Source: Chitinophaga pinensis
Lineage (GTDB): Bacteria; Bacteroidota; Bacteroidia; UKL13-3
Direction: 5' to 3'
NCBI GenBank assembly: GCA_945898275.1
Contig: CAMDHZ010000009.1
Coordinates: 62,001 to 126,000, forward strand
DNA: 64,000 bases
A program made the position numbers and the translations under genes. Below the pieces are notes generated by a model. That model was given only the letters and a program-made list of their open reading frames with translations, was not told where the DNA came from and did no database searches. Shown piece by piece: positions 27,831 through 37,509 of the stretch (positions are counted from its first letter, which is position 1; each line of letters begins with the position of its first letter).

Positions 27831-29237
27831 CTAATATCCTAAAATATTTAACATACTTTCAGGTTTTTGCTCTTCAGCAAAAACTTCATAACTCAAAGAA
27901 CCATCTTCCTTCTTGTCTATTAATATATGCTTAGGTGCAGGAATTAAACAATGTTGAATACCACCATAACCGCCCAAACTTTCTTGATAAGCACCAGTAT
28001 GGAAAAAACCCATATGAAGGACCTCTCCAGGTTTAATTTTTGGCATAAACACTTGATTCGTATTGGTATCCGAATTATAAAAATCTTGTGAGTCGCAAGT
28101 TAATCCACCTAAATTAATCCTTTGAAATTCTTTATCCCATTGATTTACGGCCAATAAAATAAACTTCTGTCCAATTCCCCAAGTATCTGGTAATGTGGTA
28201 ATAAAAGAACTGTTTATCATGTACCATAATTCTTTATCATTTTGTTCTTTTTGCCCAATGATTGAATACAAACTTCCACCGCTTTCTCCAACTGTAAACG
28301 AGCCAAATTCAGTAAGTAAATTTGGTTCAGCCACTCCTCTATTTTCACAAATGGCCTTTATATAATAAACTATTTGATCTATCATGTAAGCATAATCAAA
28401 CTCAACTCCCAAAGAAGTATAAATTGGCATTCCCCCGCCAATGTCTAAAGATTCAAGTTCTGGACATACTTCCTTAACGTCACAATAAACGTTTACTAAT
28501 CTGGTTAACTCACTCCAAAAATAGGTTGTATCTCTAATGCCAGAATTTACAAAGAAATGAAGTAGTTTGAGTTTGAAATTTGGATGACTTTTAATTTTGT
28601 TTAGGTATAAATCAACAATCTTCTTGCTGCTCATTCCTAATCTTGAGGTGTAAACTAAAAAGTTTGGCTCTTCCTCGGTTGCAATTCTAATCCCTAGGTT
28701 TGTTGGTTGAGTTGTTTTAGACTCAATTAAATCAATTTCTTCAGGATTATCTAAAACACAAACTAAATTATTAAACCCATCGCTAACCATGTTAGCAATG
28801 TTTTGTGCATAAGCTTCAGTCTTAAAACCATTGCATACAATAAATTGGCTTTTATGAAATAGTCCTTTTTCTTCTAATCTTCTAACAATAGATAAATCAA
28901 AGGCCGAGCTAGTTTCTATATCAACCTTATTTTTAAGAACCTCCTTTAACACAAAGCTAAAATGAGAACTTTTAGTACAATAACAATAATTATAGGATCC
29001 TTTATATTGATGTTTCTCAAAGGCAGTTTCAAAATAATCCCTAGCCTTCTTTATTTGCGAACCAATTTTTGGCAAGTATGTAAACTTTAATGGGGTTCCA
29101 TATTTCTCAATTAACTCCATCAAATCAATTTCGTGAAAATAAAGATGATTATTCTTCTCTTCAAATCCATGACGTGGAAAGAAAAATGTTTGATGAATTA
29201 AATCGGTGTACCTGTTTTTTAAGTTTGGATTATTCAA
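27831..29237 (-). CDS. speA: Biosynthetic arginine decarboxylase, Bacteroidota short form
   Basis: This PLP enzyme of fold type III (468 residues) converts arginine to agmatine for polyamine synthesis. The N terminus has Y-G-T-P-L-K-F-T-Y-L-P. The PLP-lysine region is Y-C-Y-C-T-K-S-S-H. The glycine-rich phosphate loop is D-I-G-G-G-M-P, and the C terminus holds H-T-G-A-Y-Q. It is about 160 residues shorter than E. coli SpeA, as usual in this phylum. The conserved N terminus requires a TTG start at 29237, since no ATG is available. An arginase-family gene is divergent from it, which fits arginine or agmatine metabolism. Confidence 0.9.
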   Translation of the reverse strand: MNNPNLKNRYTDLIHQTFFFPRHGFEEKNNHLYFHEIDLMELIEKYGTPLKFTYLPKIGSQIKKARDYFETAFEKHQYKGSYNYCYCTKSSHFSFVLKEVLKNKVDIETSSAFDLSIVRRLEEKGLFHKSQFIVCNGFKTEAYAQNIANMVSDGFNNLVCVLDNPEEIDLIESKTTQPTNLGIRIATEEEPNFLVYTSRLGMSSKKIVDLYLNKIKSHPNFKLKLLHFFVNSGIRDTTYFWSELTRLVNVYCDVKEVCPELESLDIGGGMPIYTSLGVEFDYAYMIDQIVYYIKAICENRGVAEPNLLTEFGSFTVGESGGSLYSIIGQKEQNDKELWYMINSSFITTLPDTWGIGQKFILLAVNQWDKEFQRINLGGLTCDSQDFYNSDTNTNQVFMPKIKPGEVLHMGFFHTGAYQESLGGYGGIQHCLIPAPKHILIDKKEDGSLSYEVFAEEQKPESMLNILGY

Positions 29238-29364
29238 TGTTAGAAAATTTTCACAAGATTAAGCAATCTTAAACTTTCTAACATCAACAAATGATGAAGT
29301 AAAAATAAATGTGGTTGTAAATTTCAAAAGCTATATTTGCTGTCCACCGTCCTATGGAGGTTTT

Positions 29365-30312
29365 GTGAAAAATGTTGAAATAATTACCATTGAGTCTGAT
29401 TTTGGAGCAGGAAAAAAAGGAGCAAAACTAGGTCCGCAAGCTTTTCTCAACTGCTTCAATTCCAATTTAAAAAATAAGCTTCCAATCACAAGAATTGAAA
29501 GCAATCACTTAGAGGAAGAAGAGCCATATCCTGGAAATTTTGCTAAGAACATTGAATCTATTTTTGAGGTTCAAAAATTAGCTTTATCGGCCATTGAGAA
29601 TGCAATTGAGGCAAACTCATTACCTTGGATTATCAGCGGAGACCACAGCAATGGCTTAGCTGGAATTAGTGCTTATAGAAATTTATATCCTAATAATACC
29701 TTAGGCGTAATATGGATTGATGCACATGCTGATTTGCACACTCCTTTTACTTCTCCTAGCGGAAACATGCATGGAATGCCGCTAGCTGCTGCACTTGGTT
29801 TAAGAAAAACCGCTACAGGTAAAAATAACCTCGACAAAGAATCCATGCTACTTTGGGACAACCTCATCAATTTAGGTTCAAACCAAATTAACCCAAAAAT
29901 TGCCCCAAATAATTTAGTTTTTCTTGAATTAAGAGATTTAGAAGCGGAAGAAATTGAGTTGCTTAATTCTCTCGAAATAAAAAATTATACGCCAGAGCAA
30001 CGCAAAGCCATTGGTTTGAACCAATTATTGGAGGAAATAAATGCTCAATTATCAAATTGCGACCATATTTTAGTCTCATTTGACGTTGATAGCCTTGACC
30101 CAACCATTTCATTTGGCACCGGTACTCCTGTGCCTGGAGGCTTGTTGTGGGAAGAAGCTGTTGATTTGCTGAGTGCTTTGCTGCAATCTCCAAAACTAAT
30201 TGCATTTGAAACCACTGAGATAAATCCACTTTTAGACAGAGCAAATCCTATGGAGGAAGTTTCTGCAAAACTGATAGAAGAAGTTTTTGAAAAGTCTGGT
30301 TTTTTAAACTAG
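29365..30312 (+). CDS. Ureohydrolase: arginase/agmatinase family
   Basis: This 315-residue manganese hydrolase of the arginase-agmatinase family splits arginine, agmatine or a related guanidino compound to urea. Metal ligands are visible in S-G-D-H-S, D-A-H-A-D-L and S-F-D-V-D-S-L-D-P. The family end motif E-I-N-P is also present. A GTG start at 29365 fits the usual N terminus (K-N-V-E-I-I-T-I-E-S-D-F-G-A-G) and has a rare good Shine-Dalgarno GGAGG at 29356-29360. An earlier GTG at 29311 is less likely. Beside speA it could be agmatinase, but sequence features recall Bacteroidota arginases, so I leave the substrate open. Confidence 0.85.
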   Translation: MKNVEIITIESDFGAGKKGAKLGPQAFLNCFNSNLKNKLPITRIESNHLEEEEPYPGNFAKNIESIFEVQKLALSAIENAIEANSLPWIISGDHSNGLAGISAYRNLYPNNTLGVIWIDAHADLHTPFTSPSGNMHGMPLAAALGLRKTATGKNNLDKESMLLWDNLINLGSNQINPKIAPNNLVFLELRDLEAEEIELLNSLEIKNYTPEQRKAIGLNQLLEEINAQLSNCDHILVSFDVDSLDPTISFGTGTPVPGGLLWEEAVDLLSALLQSPKLIAFETTEINPLLDRANPMEEVSAKLIEEVFEKSGFLN

Positions 30313-31311
30313 ATTTTTCAAAAATTCCATAGTATCTATTCCATCGGCATAATCCCATAATTCGGGTTGCTGACTTTTACCAAAATCTACTAAATAGTCT
30401 GCTGTACCAACCCCGCATTGAATTATTTCTTTATTTGTTTCTAAGTATGCTTTAACTTCCTCTTCGGTATCATAAAAGGAAAACAATAAAACGCTCAAAG
30501 GAGAAGCCAATCCATCATCTTGCTTCAAGATTAAAAAGCCATTATCTAAATGTGGCGTTAGGTTCATTAAGAAAATTGCTTTGTGGTAGGTATAGTTATT
30601 GGCGTATTTGTTATGGTTTATTATATCCTTATATTTTTCAAAAGCCAGAAACAGTGGCTCTAGGTTATAACCACGTGGCAGTAGTAGTTTAGATACATTG
30701 CGACAGCCTAATCCGAAGTAAAAAAACACATCATCCGCAAGAGAATCTAGTTCTAATTCTGTTTCTTCACCAGTAATAATGGCCAAACTATTTCTTGTTC
30801 TTCTTAATAGATTTGGTTTATCCTTAAAATAATATTCAAAATACCTATTGGTATTATTGCTGCCTGTAGCAATAACAGCATCAAAATTCTTAAGTTGCCT
30901 TTCCTCGGCAAATGCAATTAAATCCTTAAACTCAGGTTCAATTGCAATTAATTGCTCAATGGTCCACTTCATTAACTCGCTGTCATCTGAAGATAATTTT
31001 ATCAGCGCTTTGTTGCCAGAAATTAGCACACATAACAAATCATGAAATCCAACTAAAGGGATGTTCCCTGCCATTATAATGGCTACAATTTCAGGTTCGG
31101 TTTGAACCGATAATTGATATGGGGTTAACCACTTTGTCAAATTTTCATTTTTCAATAAATTTCCCCAAGCCTTAATGGCCTGCAATTGCATTTGGATAGT
31201 AAACCATTGGTTGTGTATAAACGCTTGATTTAAAACAGGCAAATCATCCTGTACTTGCGTAAAAGTGTCTCCAAGTTTTGAAAATGCCAATATTCTTTGT
31301 GAATAATTCAT
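30304..31311 (-). CDS. Acyl-CoA reductase, LuxC-like
   Basis: This 335-residue protein belongs to the LuxC/aldehyde-dehydrogenase superfamily. The N-terminal Q-R-I-L-A-F, the nucleotide region I-I-M-A-G-N-I-P-L-V-G-F-H-D and the catalytic-Cys segment G-L-G-C-R-N-V-S-K are visible. LuxC enzymes reduce acyl-CoA or acyl groups to aldehydes with NADPH. In Bacteroidota this gene is typically next to the 4Fe-4S ferredoxin seen here, divergent at 31397. No luxD or luxE is present, so bioluminescence is not implied. Its 3' end overlaps the arginase gene by 9 bases. Confidence 0.85.
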   Translation of the reverse strand: MNYSQRILAFSKLGDTFTQVQDDLPVLNQAFIHNQWFTIQMQLQAIKAWGNLLKNENLTKWLTPYQLSVQTEPEIVAIIMAGNIPLVGFHDLLCVLISGNKALIKLSSDDSELMKWTIEQLIAIEPEFKDLIAFAEERQLKNFDAVIATGSNNTNRYFEYYFKDKPNLLRRTRNSLAIITGEETELELDSLADDVFFYFGLGCRNVSKLLLPRGYNLEPLFLAFEKYKDIINHNKYANNYTYHKAIFLMNLTPHLDNGFLILKQDDGLASPLSVLLFSFYDTEEEVKAYLETNKEIIQCGVGTADYLVDFGKSQQPELWDYADGIDTMEFLKNLV

Positions 31312-31396
31312 ACTATTTAGACTAGTTCTATTTTTTTGATTCTGTCAACAAAGCTAAACTTGCAGTTGTTATTAAACTAAAATAATTTACTGAAAA

Positions 31397-31741
31397 ATGG
31401 CTATAATGATTACAGACGAATGCATCAACTGTGGTGCATGCGAACCGGAATGTCCAAACAATGCAATTTACGAAGCTGGAGCTGAATGGGCATGGGCAGA
31501 TGGAAATAGTTTAACAGGTTCTTTAACCATTGAGGATGAAACTGTTGAAGTAACACATAGGTTCAAACCAAAATCTGATGACACCTATTACATTGTTACA
31601 GGAAAATGTACTGAATGTGTTGGATTTCACGAAGAACCTCAGTGCGCTGCGGTTTGCCCAGTTGATTGCTGTGTGCCAGATCCAGACAATGTAGAAACGC
31701 AAGAGATTCTGTTAGGAAAGAAAAACAGAATGCATTTGTAA
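31397..31741 (+). CDS. 2[4Fe-4S] ferredoxin, YfhL-like
   Basis: The protein has 114 residues with two cluster motifs. The first is C10-x2-C13-x2-C16-x3-C20. The second begins C-T-E-C and continues with C-A-A-V-C-P after an 8-residue insertion (V-G-F-H-E-E-P-Q), the Alvin/YfhL-type arrangement. A long acidic segment separates the clusters. It likely passes electrons in the cytoplasm. The linked LuxC-like reductase is a candidate partner, by proximity only. A dispersed-word copy lies at 31560. A strong terminator follows. Confidence 0.93.
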   Translation: MAIMITDECINCGACEPECPNNAIYEAGAEWAWADGNSLTGSLTIEDETVEVTHRFKPKSDDTYYIVTGKCTECVGFHEEPQCAAVCPVDCCVPDPDNVETQEILLGKKNRMHL

Positions 31742-31743
31742 AA

Positions 31744-31774
31744 TAAAAAAAGCCCTCAAAAGGGCTTTTTTTAT
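31744..31774. terminator. Bidirectional intrinsic terminator
   Basis: The stem AAGCCCT/AGGGCTT (arms 31750-31756 and 31761-31767) has a CAAA loop, an A-run before it and a T-run after it. It can serve both the ferredoxin gene and the convergent SRAP gene ending at 31775. Confidence 0.92.
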
Positions 31775-32512
31775 CTAGAATAATTTGGTTTGAGATTCAA
31801 TAAAGGGCAGTAAGACCTGCGGCACATTGCTGACTTTACTGCTAATAAGTTTGCTAATTTTATAAGCTTGCATTTTCTCTTCTTCTATCAGATTTATCTC
31901 ATTAAGTATTTCTGTAGCATTAATTGTTTGGTTCAACCATAATTGCTCCGCCTCATTGGATAATATAAAAGGCATTTGCTTTTTAGTATTATGAATTTCA
32001 GACATTAAGCCATTGGCTTCTGTGGTAATGATACTAAAAGTTCGAACCATCTGTTGATTTTCGGGATTTATCCAATTTTCTGAAATCCCTGCTACCGAGA
32101 AAATGCTACTATTTTGCAAATGAATAAAGTAGGGCTGCTTTTCCTTGGAATTGATTTGCTTCCATTCAAAGAAACCAGTTAATGGAATTAAACACCTTTG
32201 CGAAACAACTGCTTGTTTAAAGGATGGCTTCTCTAAAAGAGTTTCTATTTTGGCATTTAAGGTATTTAGTCTAATGCTTTCGGCTTCCTCCCTAAACTTT
32301 ATCCAACTTGGAATAAGTCCCCAATTTGCAAATGAAAATGCATTTGGCTGTTCCTGAGAAATGATGGGAAGTAACGGAAAATTAAATCCACTCAAATGAT
32401 ATCCAACAAGGTTTGTGGGTGAAAAAAACGAAGGAAATTCTCCTAAAAAAGGCTTTTGGTAATGGTTAGATAATTGCTCAAGGGTGGCAGCAACAGAGGC
32501 GTGGTAGCACAT
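31775..32512 (-). CDS. yedK: SOS response-associated peptidase (SRAP/HMCES/YedK family)
   Basis: This 245-residue protein crosslinks abasic sites in single-stranded DNA to protect them during replication. The catalytic Cys2 is exposed after Met1 removal (M-C-Y-H). The N-A-K-x-E-T motif is followed by R-C-L-I-P-L-T-G-F-F-E-W, and the active-site His lies in I-H-N-T-K-K-Q-M-P. All catalytic features are present. Convergent with the ferredoxin gene. Confidence 0.93.
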   Translation of the reverse strand: MCYHASVAATLEQLSNHYQKPFLGEFPSFFSPTNLVGYHLSGFNFPLLPIISQEQPNAFSFANWGLIPSWIKFREEAESIRLNTLNAKIETLLEKPSFKQAVVSQRCLIPLTGFFEWKQINSKEKQPYFIHLQNSSIFSVAGISENWINPENQQMVRTFSIITTEANGLMSEIHNTKKQMPFILSNEAEQLWLNQTINATEILNEINLIEEEKMQAYKISKLISSKVSNVPQVLLPFIESQTKLF

Positions 32513-32656
32513 AATAAGATAATTTATAAAGAGTTATTAAAATAAAGAATTGTTTTTTAATTTCTTAACTCAAAATTTGAACATAGAATTGGCTTCAACA
32601 AAAATTTGTTTTAAATCTAGAAATACATATTCTTGGATAACTGTAAATTTATTTTT

Positions 32657-33202
32657 TTACAAGTAATAATTCTGAATCGTCTTAATAACTAATGTCCTAG
32701 TTTCTATTGCATCTCCTTTGGTATAAGACTCTAATTCAAGCATATATTCTTTAATTCTAATCAATAATTTTACTTTACCTGATTTAAGGGCAGGGATTTT
32801 TAAATACACTTCGGCTGTTTTACCCTCAGTTTCTTTGTAAACAAAAGTATTATCCTCTGCCAATTTACTAACTTGAACCAGAATAAAAACAAAAACCAGC
32901 ATAAAGACAACGCCAATTAAGAATGACACCAAAACCAACAACCAAATGGAAGTAATTTGATGGTAAAAAGTAATTCCTGACCAAGCAAACCCGAGTAGGA
33001 AGTTGATTAAATTTCTAAAGGTAAACAGTTGAAAAGGCATGTCGCCTTCAAGGTTGCTGTCAAAATCTGCCTCAGTTCCATCTGTGGCATCTCCTCCAAA
33101 GAATGTCATGATGGTTTGAACCAAAAATATCAATGTTACAACAATTGCAATATACCAAAGCGCGCGCAAGTTTGGCTCAAGTTGGTTTAAATATGCTAAC
33201 AT
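32657..33202 (-). CDS. Membrane protein with NfeD-like C-terminal OB fold
   Basis: The protein has 181 residues. Hydrophobic segments lie at about 17-35, 62-80 and 84-112. A C-terminal small beta domain of about 60 residues (G-K-T-A-E-V-Y-L-K-I-P then K-V-K-L-L-I-R-I) looks like the OB fold of NfeD/YuaF proteins. Such proteins usually pair with flotillin-like SPFH proteins, but none is adjacent here. The similarity is weak and from pattern only. It contains a dispersed-word copy at 33113. Confidence 0.65.
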   Translation of the reverse strand: MLAYLNQLEPNLRALWYIAIVVTLIFLVQTIMTFFGGDATDGTEADFDSNLEGDMPFQLFTFRNLINFLLGFAWSGITFYHQITSIWLLVLVSFLIGVVFMLVFVFILVQVSKLAEDNTFVYKETEGKTAEVYLKIPALKSGKVKLLIRIKEYMLELESYTKGDAIETRTLVIKTIQNYYL

Positions 33203-33294
33203 AGGCTATGGTTAGTAAAATATTAAAAAAGGGTTAGGTTTACAAAGTCAAAAATAGCAATAAAATCAAAACTTAATATATTTAATATAAACGC

Positions 33295-34089
33295 TTACTT
33301 AAACGGATTAAACACAAATACTAAATCAGCAATACCAGAATCTTTGCCCAATTGCAAGGTGTCTAGGGTTAAATGATAATACTTTGCACTTTCAAGCAAT
33401 AGCAAAAATGCCTTTTCCTGTTCTATATCTTCGCAGTTTTTTTTGGTCGAACCAAGATTAGATACTGCAAAAGTATGATTGTGTAAGCACTCAAATGTTC
33501 CATTAAAAGCGTTACATTTTCCAAATCCTTTGAAGGTTTTCAGCGAATCGTCAAACAATATAAATGGTTCTTTAGAACTTAAAGGTCCATTCACATTTAA
33601 GCCCATCATTTCGGATAAATCCCAATGTTTATTTCCTAAACTTGTTTCTAACTTAGCAAATTTAAATTGCAAGGAATCCTCCCCTACGTATTGATTAGCA
33701 TTTTCATCTAATTGCAATAATCCGCCAGCAATAATTTTATAATGGCTAACTTTTTCTCCTAAAGTAGGGTCACCAATTTTAAAGATTTTGTCTTGCTCAA
33801 CCCACTGGATAAAACCTTTGAATTCTACAATTTCCTTGCTTTTCCCTTTGTAACTATATTTTAAAATATAGCTTAAATCCTCATTAATTTGCAGCATGGT
33901 AATAAGTTCATCACAATCGCTACAAGGCAATGATGCCAAATACCTACCCTCCCATTTTCCTTCTTGTTGATACATTTCTTTCATGTTGGGAGCAACTGGA
34001 CCAGTAGAATTTGGGTTAGCACTATCATTACAAGCTACACTTAAAAACATTGCAATGAAGCTTAAGTACAAATTGAATGACTTTAGCAT
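33295..34089 (-). CDS. Lipoprotein with NlpE-like and META domains
   Basis: This 264-residue lipoprotein has a lipobox ending at Cys20 (L-S-V-A-C). Residues about 45-140 resemble the NlpE N-terminal domain, including G-R-Y-L-A-S-L-P-C56-S-D-C59, the CxxC signature by which NlpE senses copper and surface contact in enterobacteria. Residues about 150-255 resemble a META/HslJ domain (F-I-L-F-D-D, F-G-K-C-N-A-F-N-G). It probably monitors envelope redox or metal stress; that role is inferred from the families. Confidence 0.78.
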   Translation of the reverse strand: MLKSFNLYLSFIAMFLSVACNDSANPNSTGPVAPNMKEMYQQEGKWEGRYLASLPCSDCDELITMLQINEDLSYILKYSYKGKSKEIVEFKGFIQWVEQDKIFKIGDPTLGEKVSHYKIIAGGLLQLDENANQYVGEDSLQFKFAKLETSLGNKHWDLSEMMGLNVNGPLSSKEPFILFDDSLKTFKGFGKCNAFNGTFECLHNHTFAVSNLGSTKKNCEDIEQEKAFLLLLESAKYYHLTLDTLQLGKDSGIADLVFVFNPFK

Positions 34090-34149
34090 TATTTATTATT
34101 TTGGCTGAAATATACAAAAACCACTTAATTTTCATATTACCTTCGCCCT

Positions 34150-35280
34150 ATGCATATTGTAGTTAATACAAGGCTTTTAATCAAAGATAAGTTAGATGGA
34201 ATTGGCTGGTTTACCTTCCAAACCATGAAGCGTTTGGTTCAAACCAACCCAAAATGCACATTCACTTTTTTATTTGACAGGCCTTATGCGCCAGAATTTA
34301 TTTTTGGCAGCAATGTAACTGCTGCAGTGCTGTCTCCACCAGCCCGACATCCATTGTTGTATATCTTGTATTTTGAGTTTGCCGTAAAACGATTTCTTAA
34401 AAAAACTAAACCAGATTTATTTGTGAGTACAGATGGTTTTTTGGTATTAGATAAAACCATAAAACAACTGTCAGTGATGCATGATATCAACTTTTTGCAT
34501 CATCCAATGGATTTAAAATATGCCTACAGAAAATATTATAACTTTTTCTTTCCAAAGTTTTCAAAGGTAGCTACACGCATTGCTACTGTAAGCATGTATA
34601 GCAAGAGCGACATTATAAAAAACTATCAAATTGACGCTTCAAAAATTGATGTAGTTTATAATGGTATCAATGATGGCTACAGCGTTTTAGATGTAAATCA
34701 AATTGCAAGTTTCCAAAAAAAATACACCAACGGAAATCCTTATTTTGTATTTGTGGGATCTCAAAGTCCTCGCAAAAATTTAGCAAGATTAATCAAAGCA
34801 TTTTCTCAATTTAGAAAAAATCAAGCAACATCATTTCACCTTGTATTAGCTGGTAGTTCGTTTTGGGGTGATGCTAGTTTAAAATCAGTTTGGGAGCAAT
34901 CAGAATATAAAGAAGATATTCATTTTACAGGCAGATTAAATCAAGATGAATTAACCAAGGTGGTTGGTGCTAGTTTTGCCATGTGTTTTATTCCTTACTA
35001 CGAAGGCTTTGGAATTCCAATGATTGAAGCCATGGCTGCTGGTATTCCAGTGATTGCAGCTAGTACTTCATGTCTGCCAGAAATTGCAGGTGAGGCGGCA
35101 CTTTATGTCAATCCATTTGAAGAAAACGAAATAGCAGAAGCCATGTTAAAGCTAGTTGCAAACCCAAATCTCAAAGCCTCCTTAATTGAAAAAGGTTTGG
35201 TTCAAGCCGAAAAATACAGTTGGAACAAAACAGCAGCTTTGCTATGGGAAAGCATGCAAAAAGCAATGGCTAGCTCATAA
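34150..35280 (+). CDS. Glycosyltransferase family 4
   Basis: This is a 376-residue GT-B glycosyltransferase. The N terminus has N-T-R-L-L-x-7-G-I-G-W-F. The donor site is F-V-G-S-Q-S-P-R-K-N-L-A-R-L-I-K-A and the classical E-x7-E sits in Y-E-G-F-G-I-P-M-I-E-A-M-A-A-G. It is a retaining transferase that uses a nucleotide sugar, probably for surface polysaccharide. No other polysaccharide genes are adjacent. It contains a dispersed-word copy at 34236. The 3' end overlaps the convergent TonB receptor gene by 6 bases. Confidence 0.92.
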   Translation: MHIVVNTRLLIKDKLDGIGWFTFQTMKRLVQTNPKCTFTFLFDRPYAPEFIFGSNVTAAVLSPPARHPLLYILYFEFAVKRFLKKTKPDLFVSTDGFLVLDKTIKQLSVMHDINFLHHPMDLKYAYRKYYNFFFPKFSKVATRIATVSMYSKSDIIKNYQIDASKIDVVYNGINDGYSVLDVNQIASFQKKYTNGNPYFVFVGSQSPRKNLARLIKAFSQFRKNQATSFHLVLAGSSFWGDASLKSVWEQSEYKEDIHFTGRLNQDELTKVVGASFAMCFIPYYEGFGIPMIEAMAAGIPVIAASTSCLPEIAGEAALYVNPFEENEIAEAMLKLVANPNLKASLIEKGLVQAEKYSWNKTAALLWESMQKAMASS

Positions 35281-37509
35281 ACTTAAACCCAAGGTTAGAT
35301 AAAAACTTCGTCCGTCTGATGGTATTATACCTGGTCCTGGATAGGCATCTGCCCTTCTGGTAAAATAAGCTTGATTTGCTAAATTGTTGCAGCTAATCTC
35401 AACACTGTAACGACTAATTTTATAACTCATAGAAAGATCTGCCACCGAGTATGCAGGTATTAATCCGTTAACTCCGCCACTCACTTTTTCTGCATTGGTA
35501 GCATCTGTAAAGTGGGCTGCAACCTTATTGGTTTGAAGTGTGCTTGCAAAACCTTTGTATTTATAACTCAATCCAAATCTGCCCATAAAAGGTGCGGCCA
35601 TCTCAACTTGATTACCTTCTATAGATTTATCCTTTGCATTGATATAAATAGCATTTACATAGGCCAAATTAAAGAATAAGTTTAACTTGGATTTAGCCTT
35701 TTCGCCTTTCCATAAGCGAAGAATATCTACTTCTGTAAAGCATTCAATGCCCGTATTTCTTGAATCTGCAATATTTGTTCTGAACCTATAATCTTGATAA
35801 AGTGGAGGCACATCTGCACGCAATATCTGACCAATTCTATCTTGATAAGAAAGTAAAAACACACTGATATCGAAATTGATGAAGTTGTTATAGTTGCCTC
35901 TAATGCCCCAATCACTGCTAAAGCCATGTTCATCTTTCATACTGGCATCTACTTTAATGTTTGGATTTACAATGCGTAAATCGTTAAAGTTAACCGCGCG
36001 ATAGTTTTGCGTAAAATTTGCATAAGACTCTAGCCAAGTATTAATTTTATAACTTATACCAATTCCTGCAAATACAAAGGATCTAACCGAATTTTGTTTG
36101 TCATAAACACTTGTATCCGCAATGATATTTCCAGCAAAATCTTTACTAATAGTTCTAAAAAAACCAGTGGAAGCAGTATTGATATATTCTGCTCTTACGC
36201 CGGGTGTTATGCTCCAACGGGCATTTAATCTAAAGATATTTTCTGCAAACCATGATGCATTAATATTCGTAAAAAGGTAATCAGAGTTTTCTGGCTTGGC
36301 GGGATTAAGCAAGTTGAAATCTGGCCCATCGCCATTATTGCCATCGCCTTGTATAGAGCGGGTTGAGCCAACATAGAGTCGGGTTCCAGTTAAAACAGAT
36401 TGAGGTTTGCCAAAGATTATATAATGCGCTAAAAGTCTTGTTTCGTTGCCAATGTTTAAAAATCTGCCATCAATGAGTGTTCTATTGGCACCTAAATCTG
36501 CAACATTAGGGCTGCTTAGGTTTCCAAGAGAAAGCCTTTGGGAAGAAAGCGCAAAGGTTTTAGAACTTAATTTTAGGTTTGAATTGAACTTATAAATTAT
36601 TTCTAAGGAAGCTAGATTCCAATCTACTTTAAACCAATTTCTTTTACGAAGCGATTGTTGAGGGTTGTTAAGAAATTGCGCATCTGTAAGTCCGCCCGGT
36701 TGTTGCGCCAAGTAGTTCATGTGGGTATAATCAGTTTGAAGGCTAAGTTTTTCATTAAACTGATAAGTCAAAGCTGTATAAAATGTATTAACTGTAAACG
36801 AGGCATTTGGACGCCAGCCATTGCTTTGCTTGTGATTATAGAAAGCATAATAATTTAGCTTTTTATTGAGTAAAGTTCCTCCAATACTATTGAAAGACCC
36901 TAAAAAACCAAAGGAACCTAAGGTTTGGCGCGAAACCAAAGAAATAGGCTTTAGTGGATTTCCTTTTTTCATTACAAAGTTGAGCATGCCACCAAACTGG
37001 GTTCCAAATTGCAATGCCGATGCACCCCGAACCACTTCAATTGCATCGAGCGCTTCAACTGGAGGAGTATAATAACTTTCAGGATATCCAAGGGCATCGG
37101 CGCTAATGTCGTAGCCGTTTTGGCGGGTGTTAAAATTAGAAGTTCGGTTTGGACTTAAACCTCGACCACCTACTCCTAGCTGCAATCCGGCTTGGTCGCT
37201 TTCCCAAATGTTGATACCGGGTACTTTTCCAAAAATTTGGCGAGCATTGTTAGTTGCTAAATTTGCTTGTAAGTCTTTAAGAACAATTAACTCCGATTTT
37301 TTGGCTTCAAAAATTCCAAAACCATTAATGCTGTTTAGTCTGCCAATTCCATTGGTTTCACGCTTATTATCTATTACTGTGAATTCCTCTAAATAGTTCA
37401 TTTTATTGCGTTGCAGACTGTCTTTGTTTATGGCCAAAGAATCTGTTTGGGCAAACAAATTTGTGCCTAATATTAGCAATAGCAATAAAATATAAATCTT
37501 AATTTTCAA
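35275..37509 (-). CDS. TonB-dependent receptor, FecA-like
   Basis: This is a complete outer-membrane siderophore-type receptor of 744 residues. Signal peptide residues 1-20 end in L-F-A-Q. The plug domain carries I-F-G-K-V-P-G-I-N-I-W-E-S and V-E-A-L-D-A-I-E-V-V-R-G-A-S-A-L-Q-F-G. The barrel ends with a terminal aromatic strand. It lacks the CarboxypepD N-terminal domain seen in the other receptors. It is the last gene of an operon with DUF4856, imelysin and HTTM genes, a combination I associate with iron uptake in Bacteroidota. It overlaps the HTTM gene by 11 bases. Ferric citrate or a similar ligand is inferred. Confidence 0.9.
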   Translation of the reverse strand: MKIKIYILLLLLILGTNLFAQTDSLAINKDSLQRNKMNYLEEFTVIDNKRETNGIGRLNSINGFGIFEAKKSELIVLKDLQANLATNNARQIFGKVPGINIWESDQAGLQLGVGGRGLSPNRTSNFNTRQNGYDISADALGYPESYYTPPVEALDAIEVVRGASALQFGTQFGGMLNFVMKKGNPLKPISLVSRQTLGSFGFLGSFNSIGGTLLNKKLNYYAFYNHKQSNGWRPNASFTVNTFYTALTYQFNEKLSLQTDYTHMNYLAQQPGGLTDAQFLNNPQQSLRKRNWFKVDWNLASLEIIYKFNSNLKLSSKTFALSSQRLSLGNLSSPNVADLGANRTLIDGRFLNIGNETRLLAHYIIFGKPQSVLTGTRLYVGSTRSIQGDGNNGDGPDFNLLNPAKPENSDYLFTNINASWFAENIFRLNARWSITPGVRAEYINTASTGFFRTISKDFAGNIIADTSVYDKQNSVRSFVFAGIGISYKINTWLESYANFTQNYRAVNFNDLRIVNPNIKVDASMKDEHGFSSDWGIRGNYNNFINFDISVFLLSYQDRIGQILRADVPPLYQDYRFRTNIADSRNTGIECFTEVDILRLWKGEKAKSKLNLFFNLAYVNAIYINAKDKSIEGNQVEMAAPFMGRFGLSYKYKGFASTLQTNKVAAHFTDATNAEKVSGGVNGLIPAYSVADLSMSYKISRYSVEISCNNLANQAYFTRRADAYPGPGIIPSDGRSFYLTLGLSL

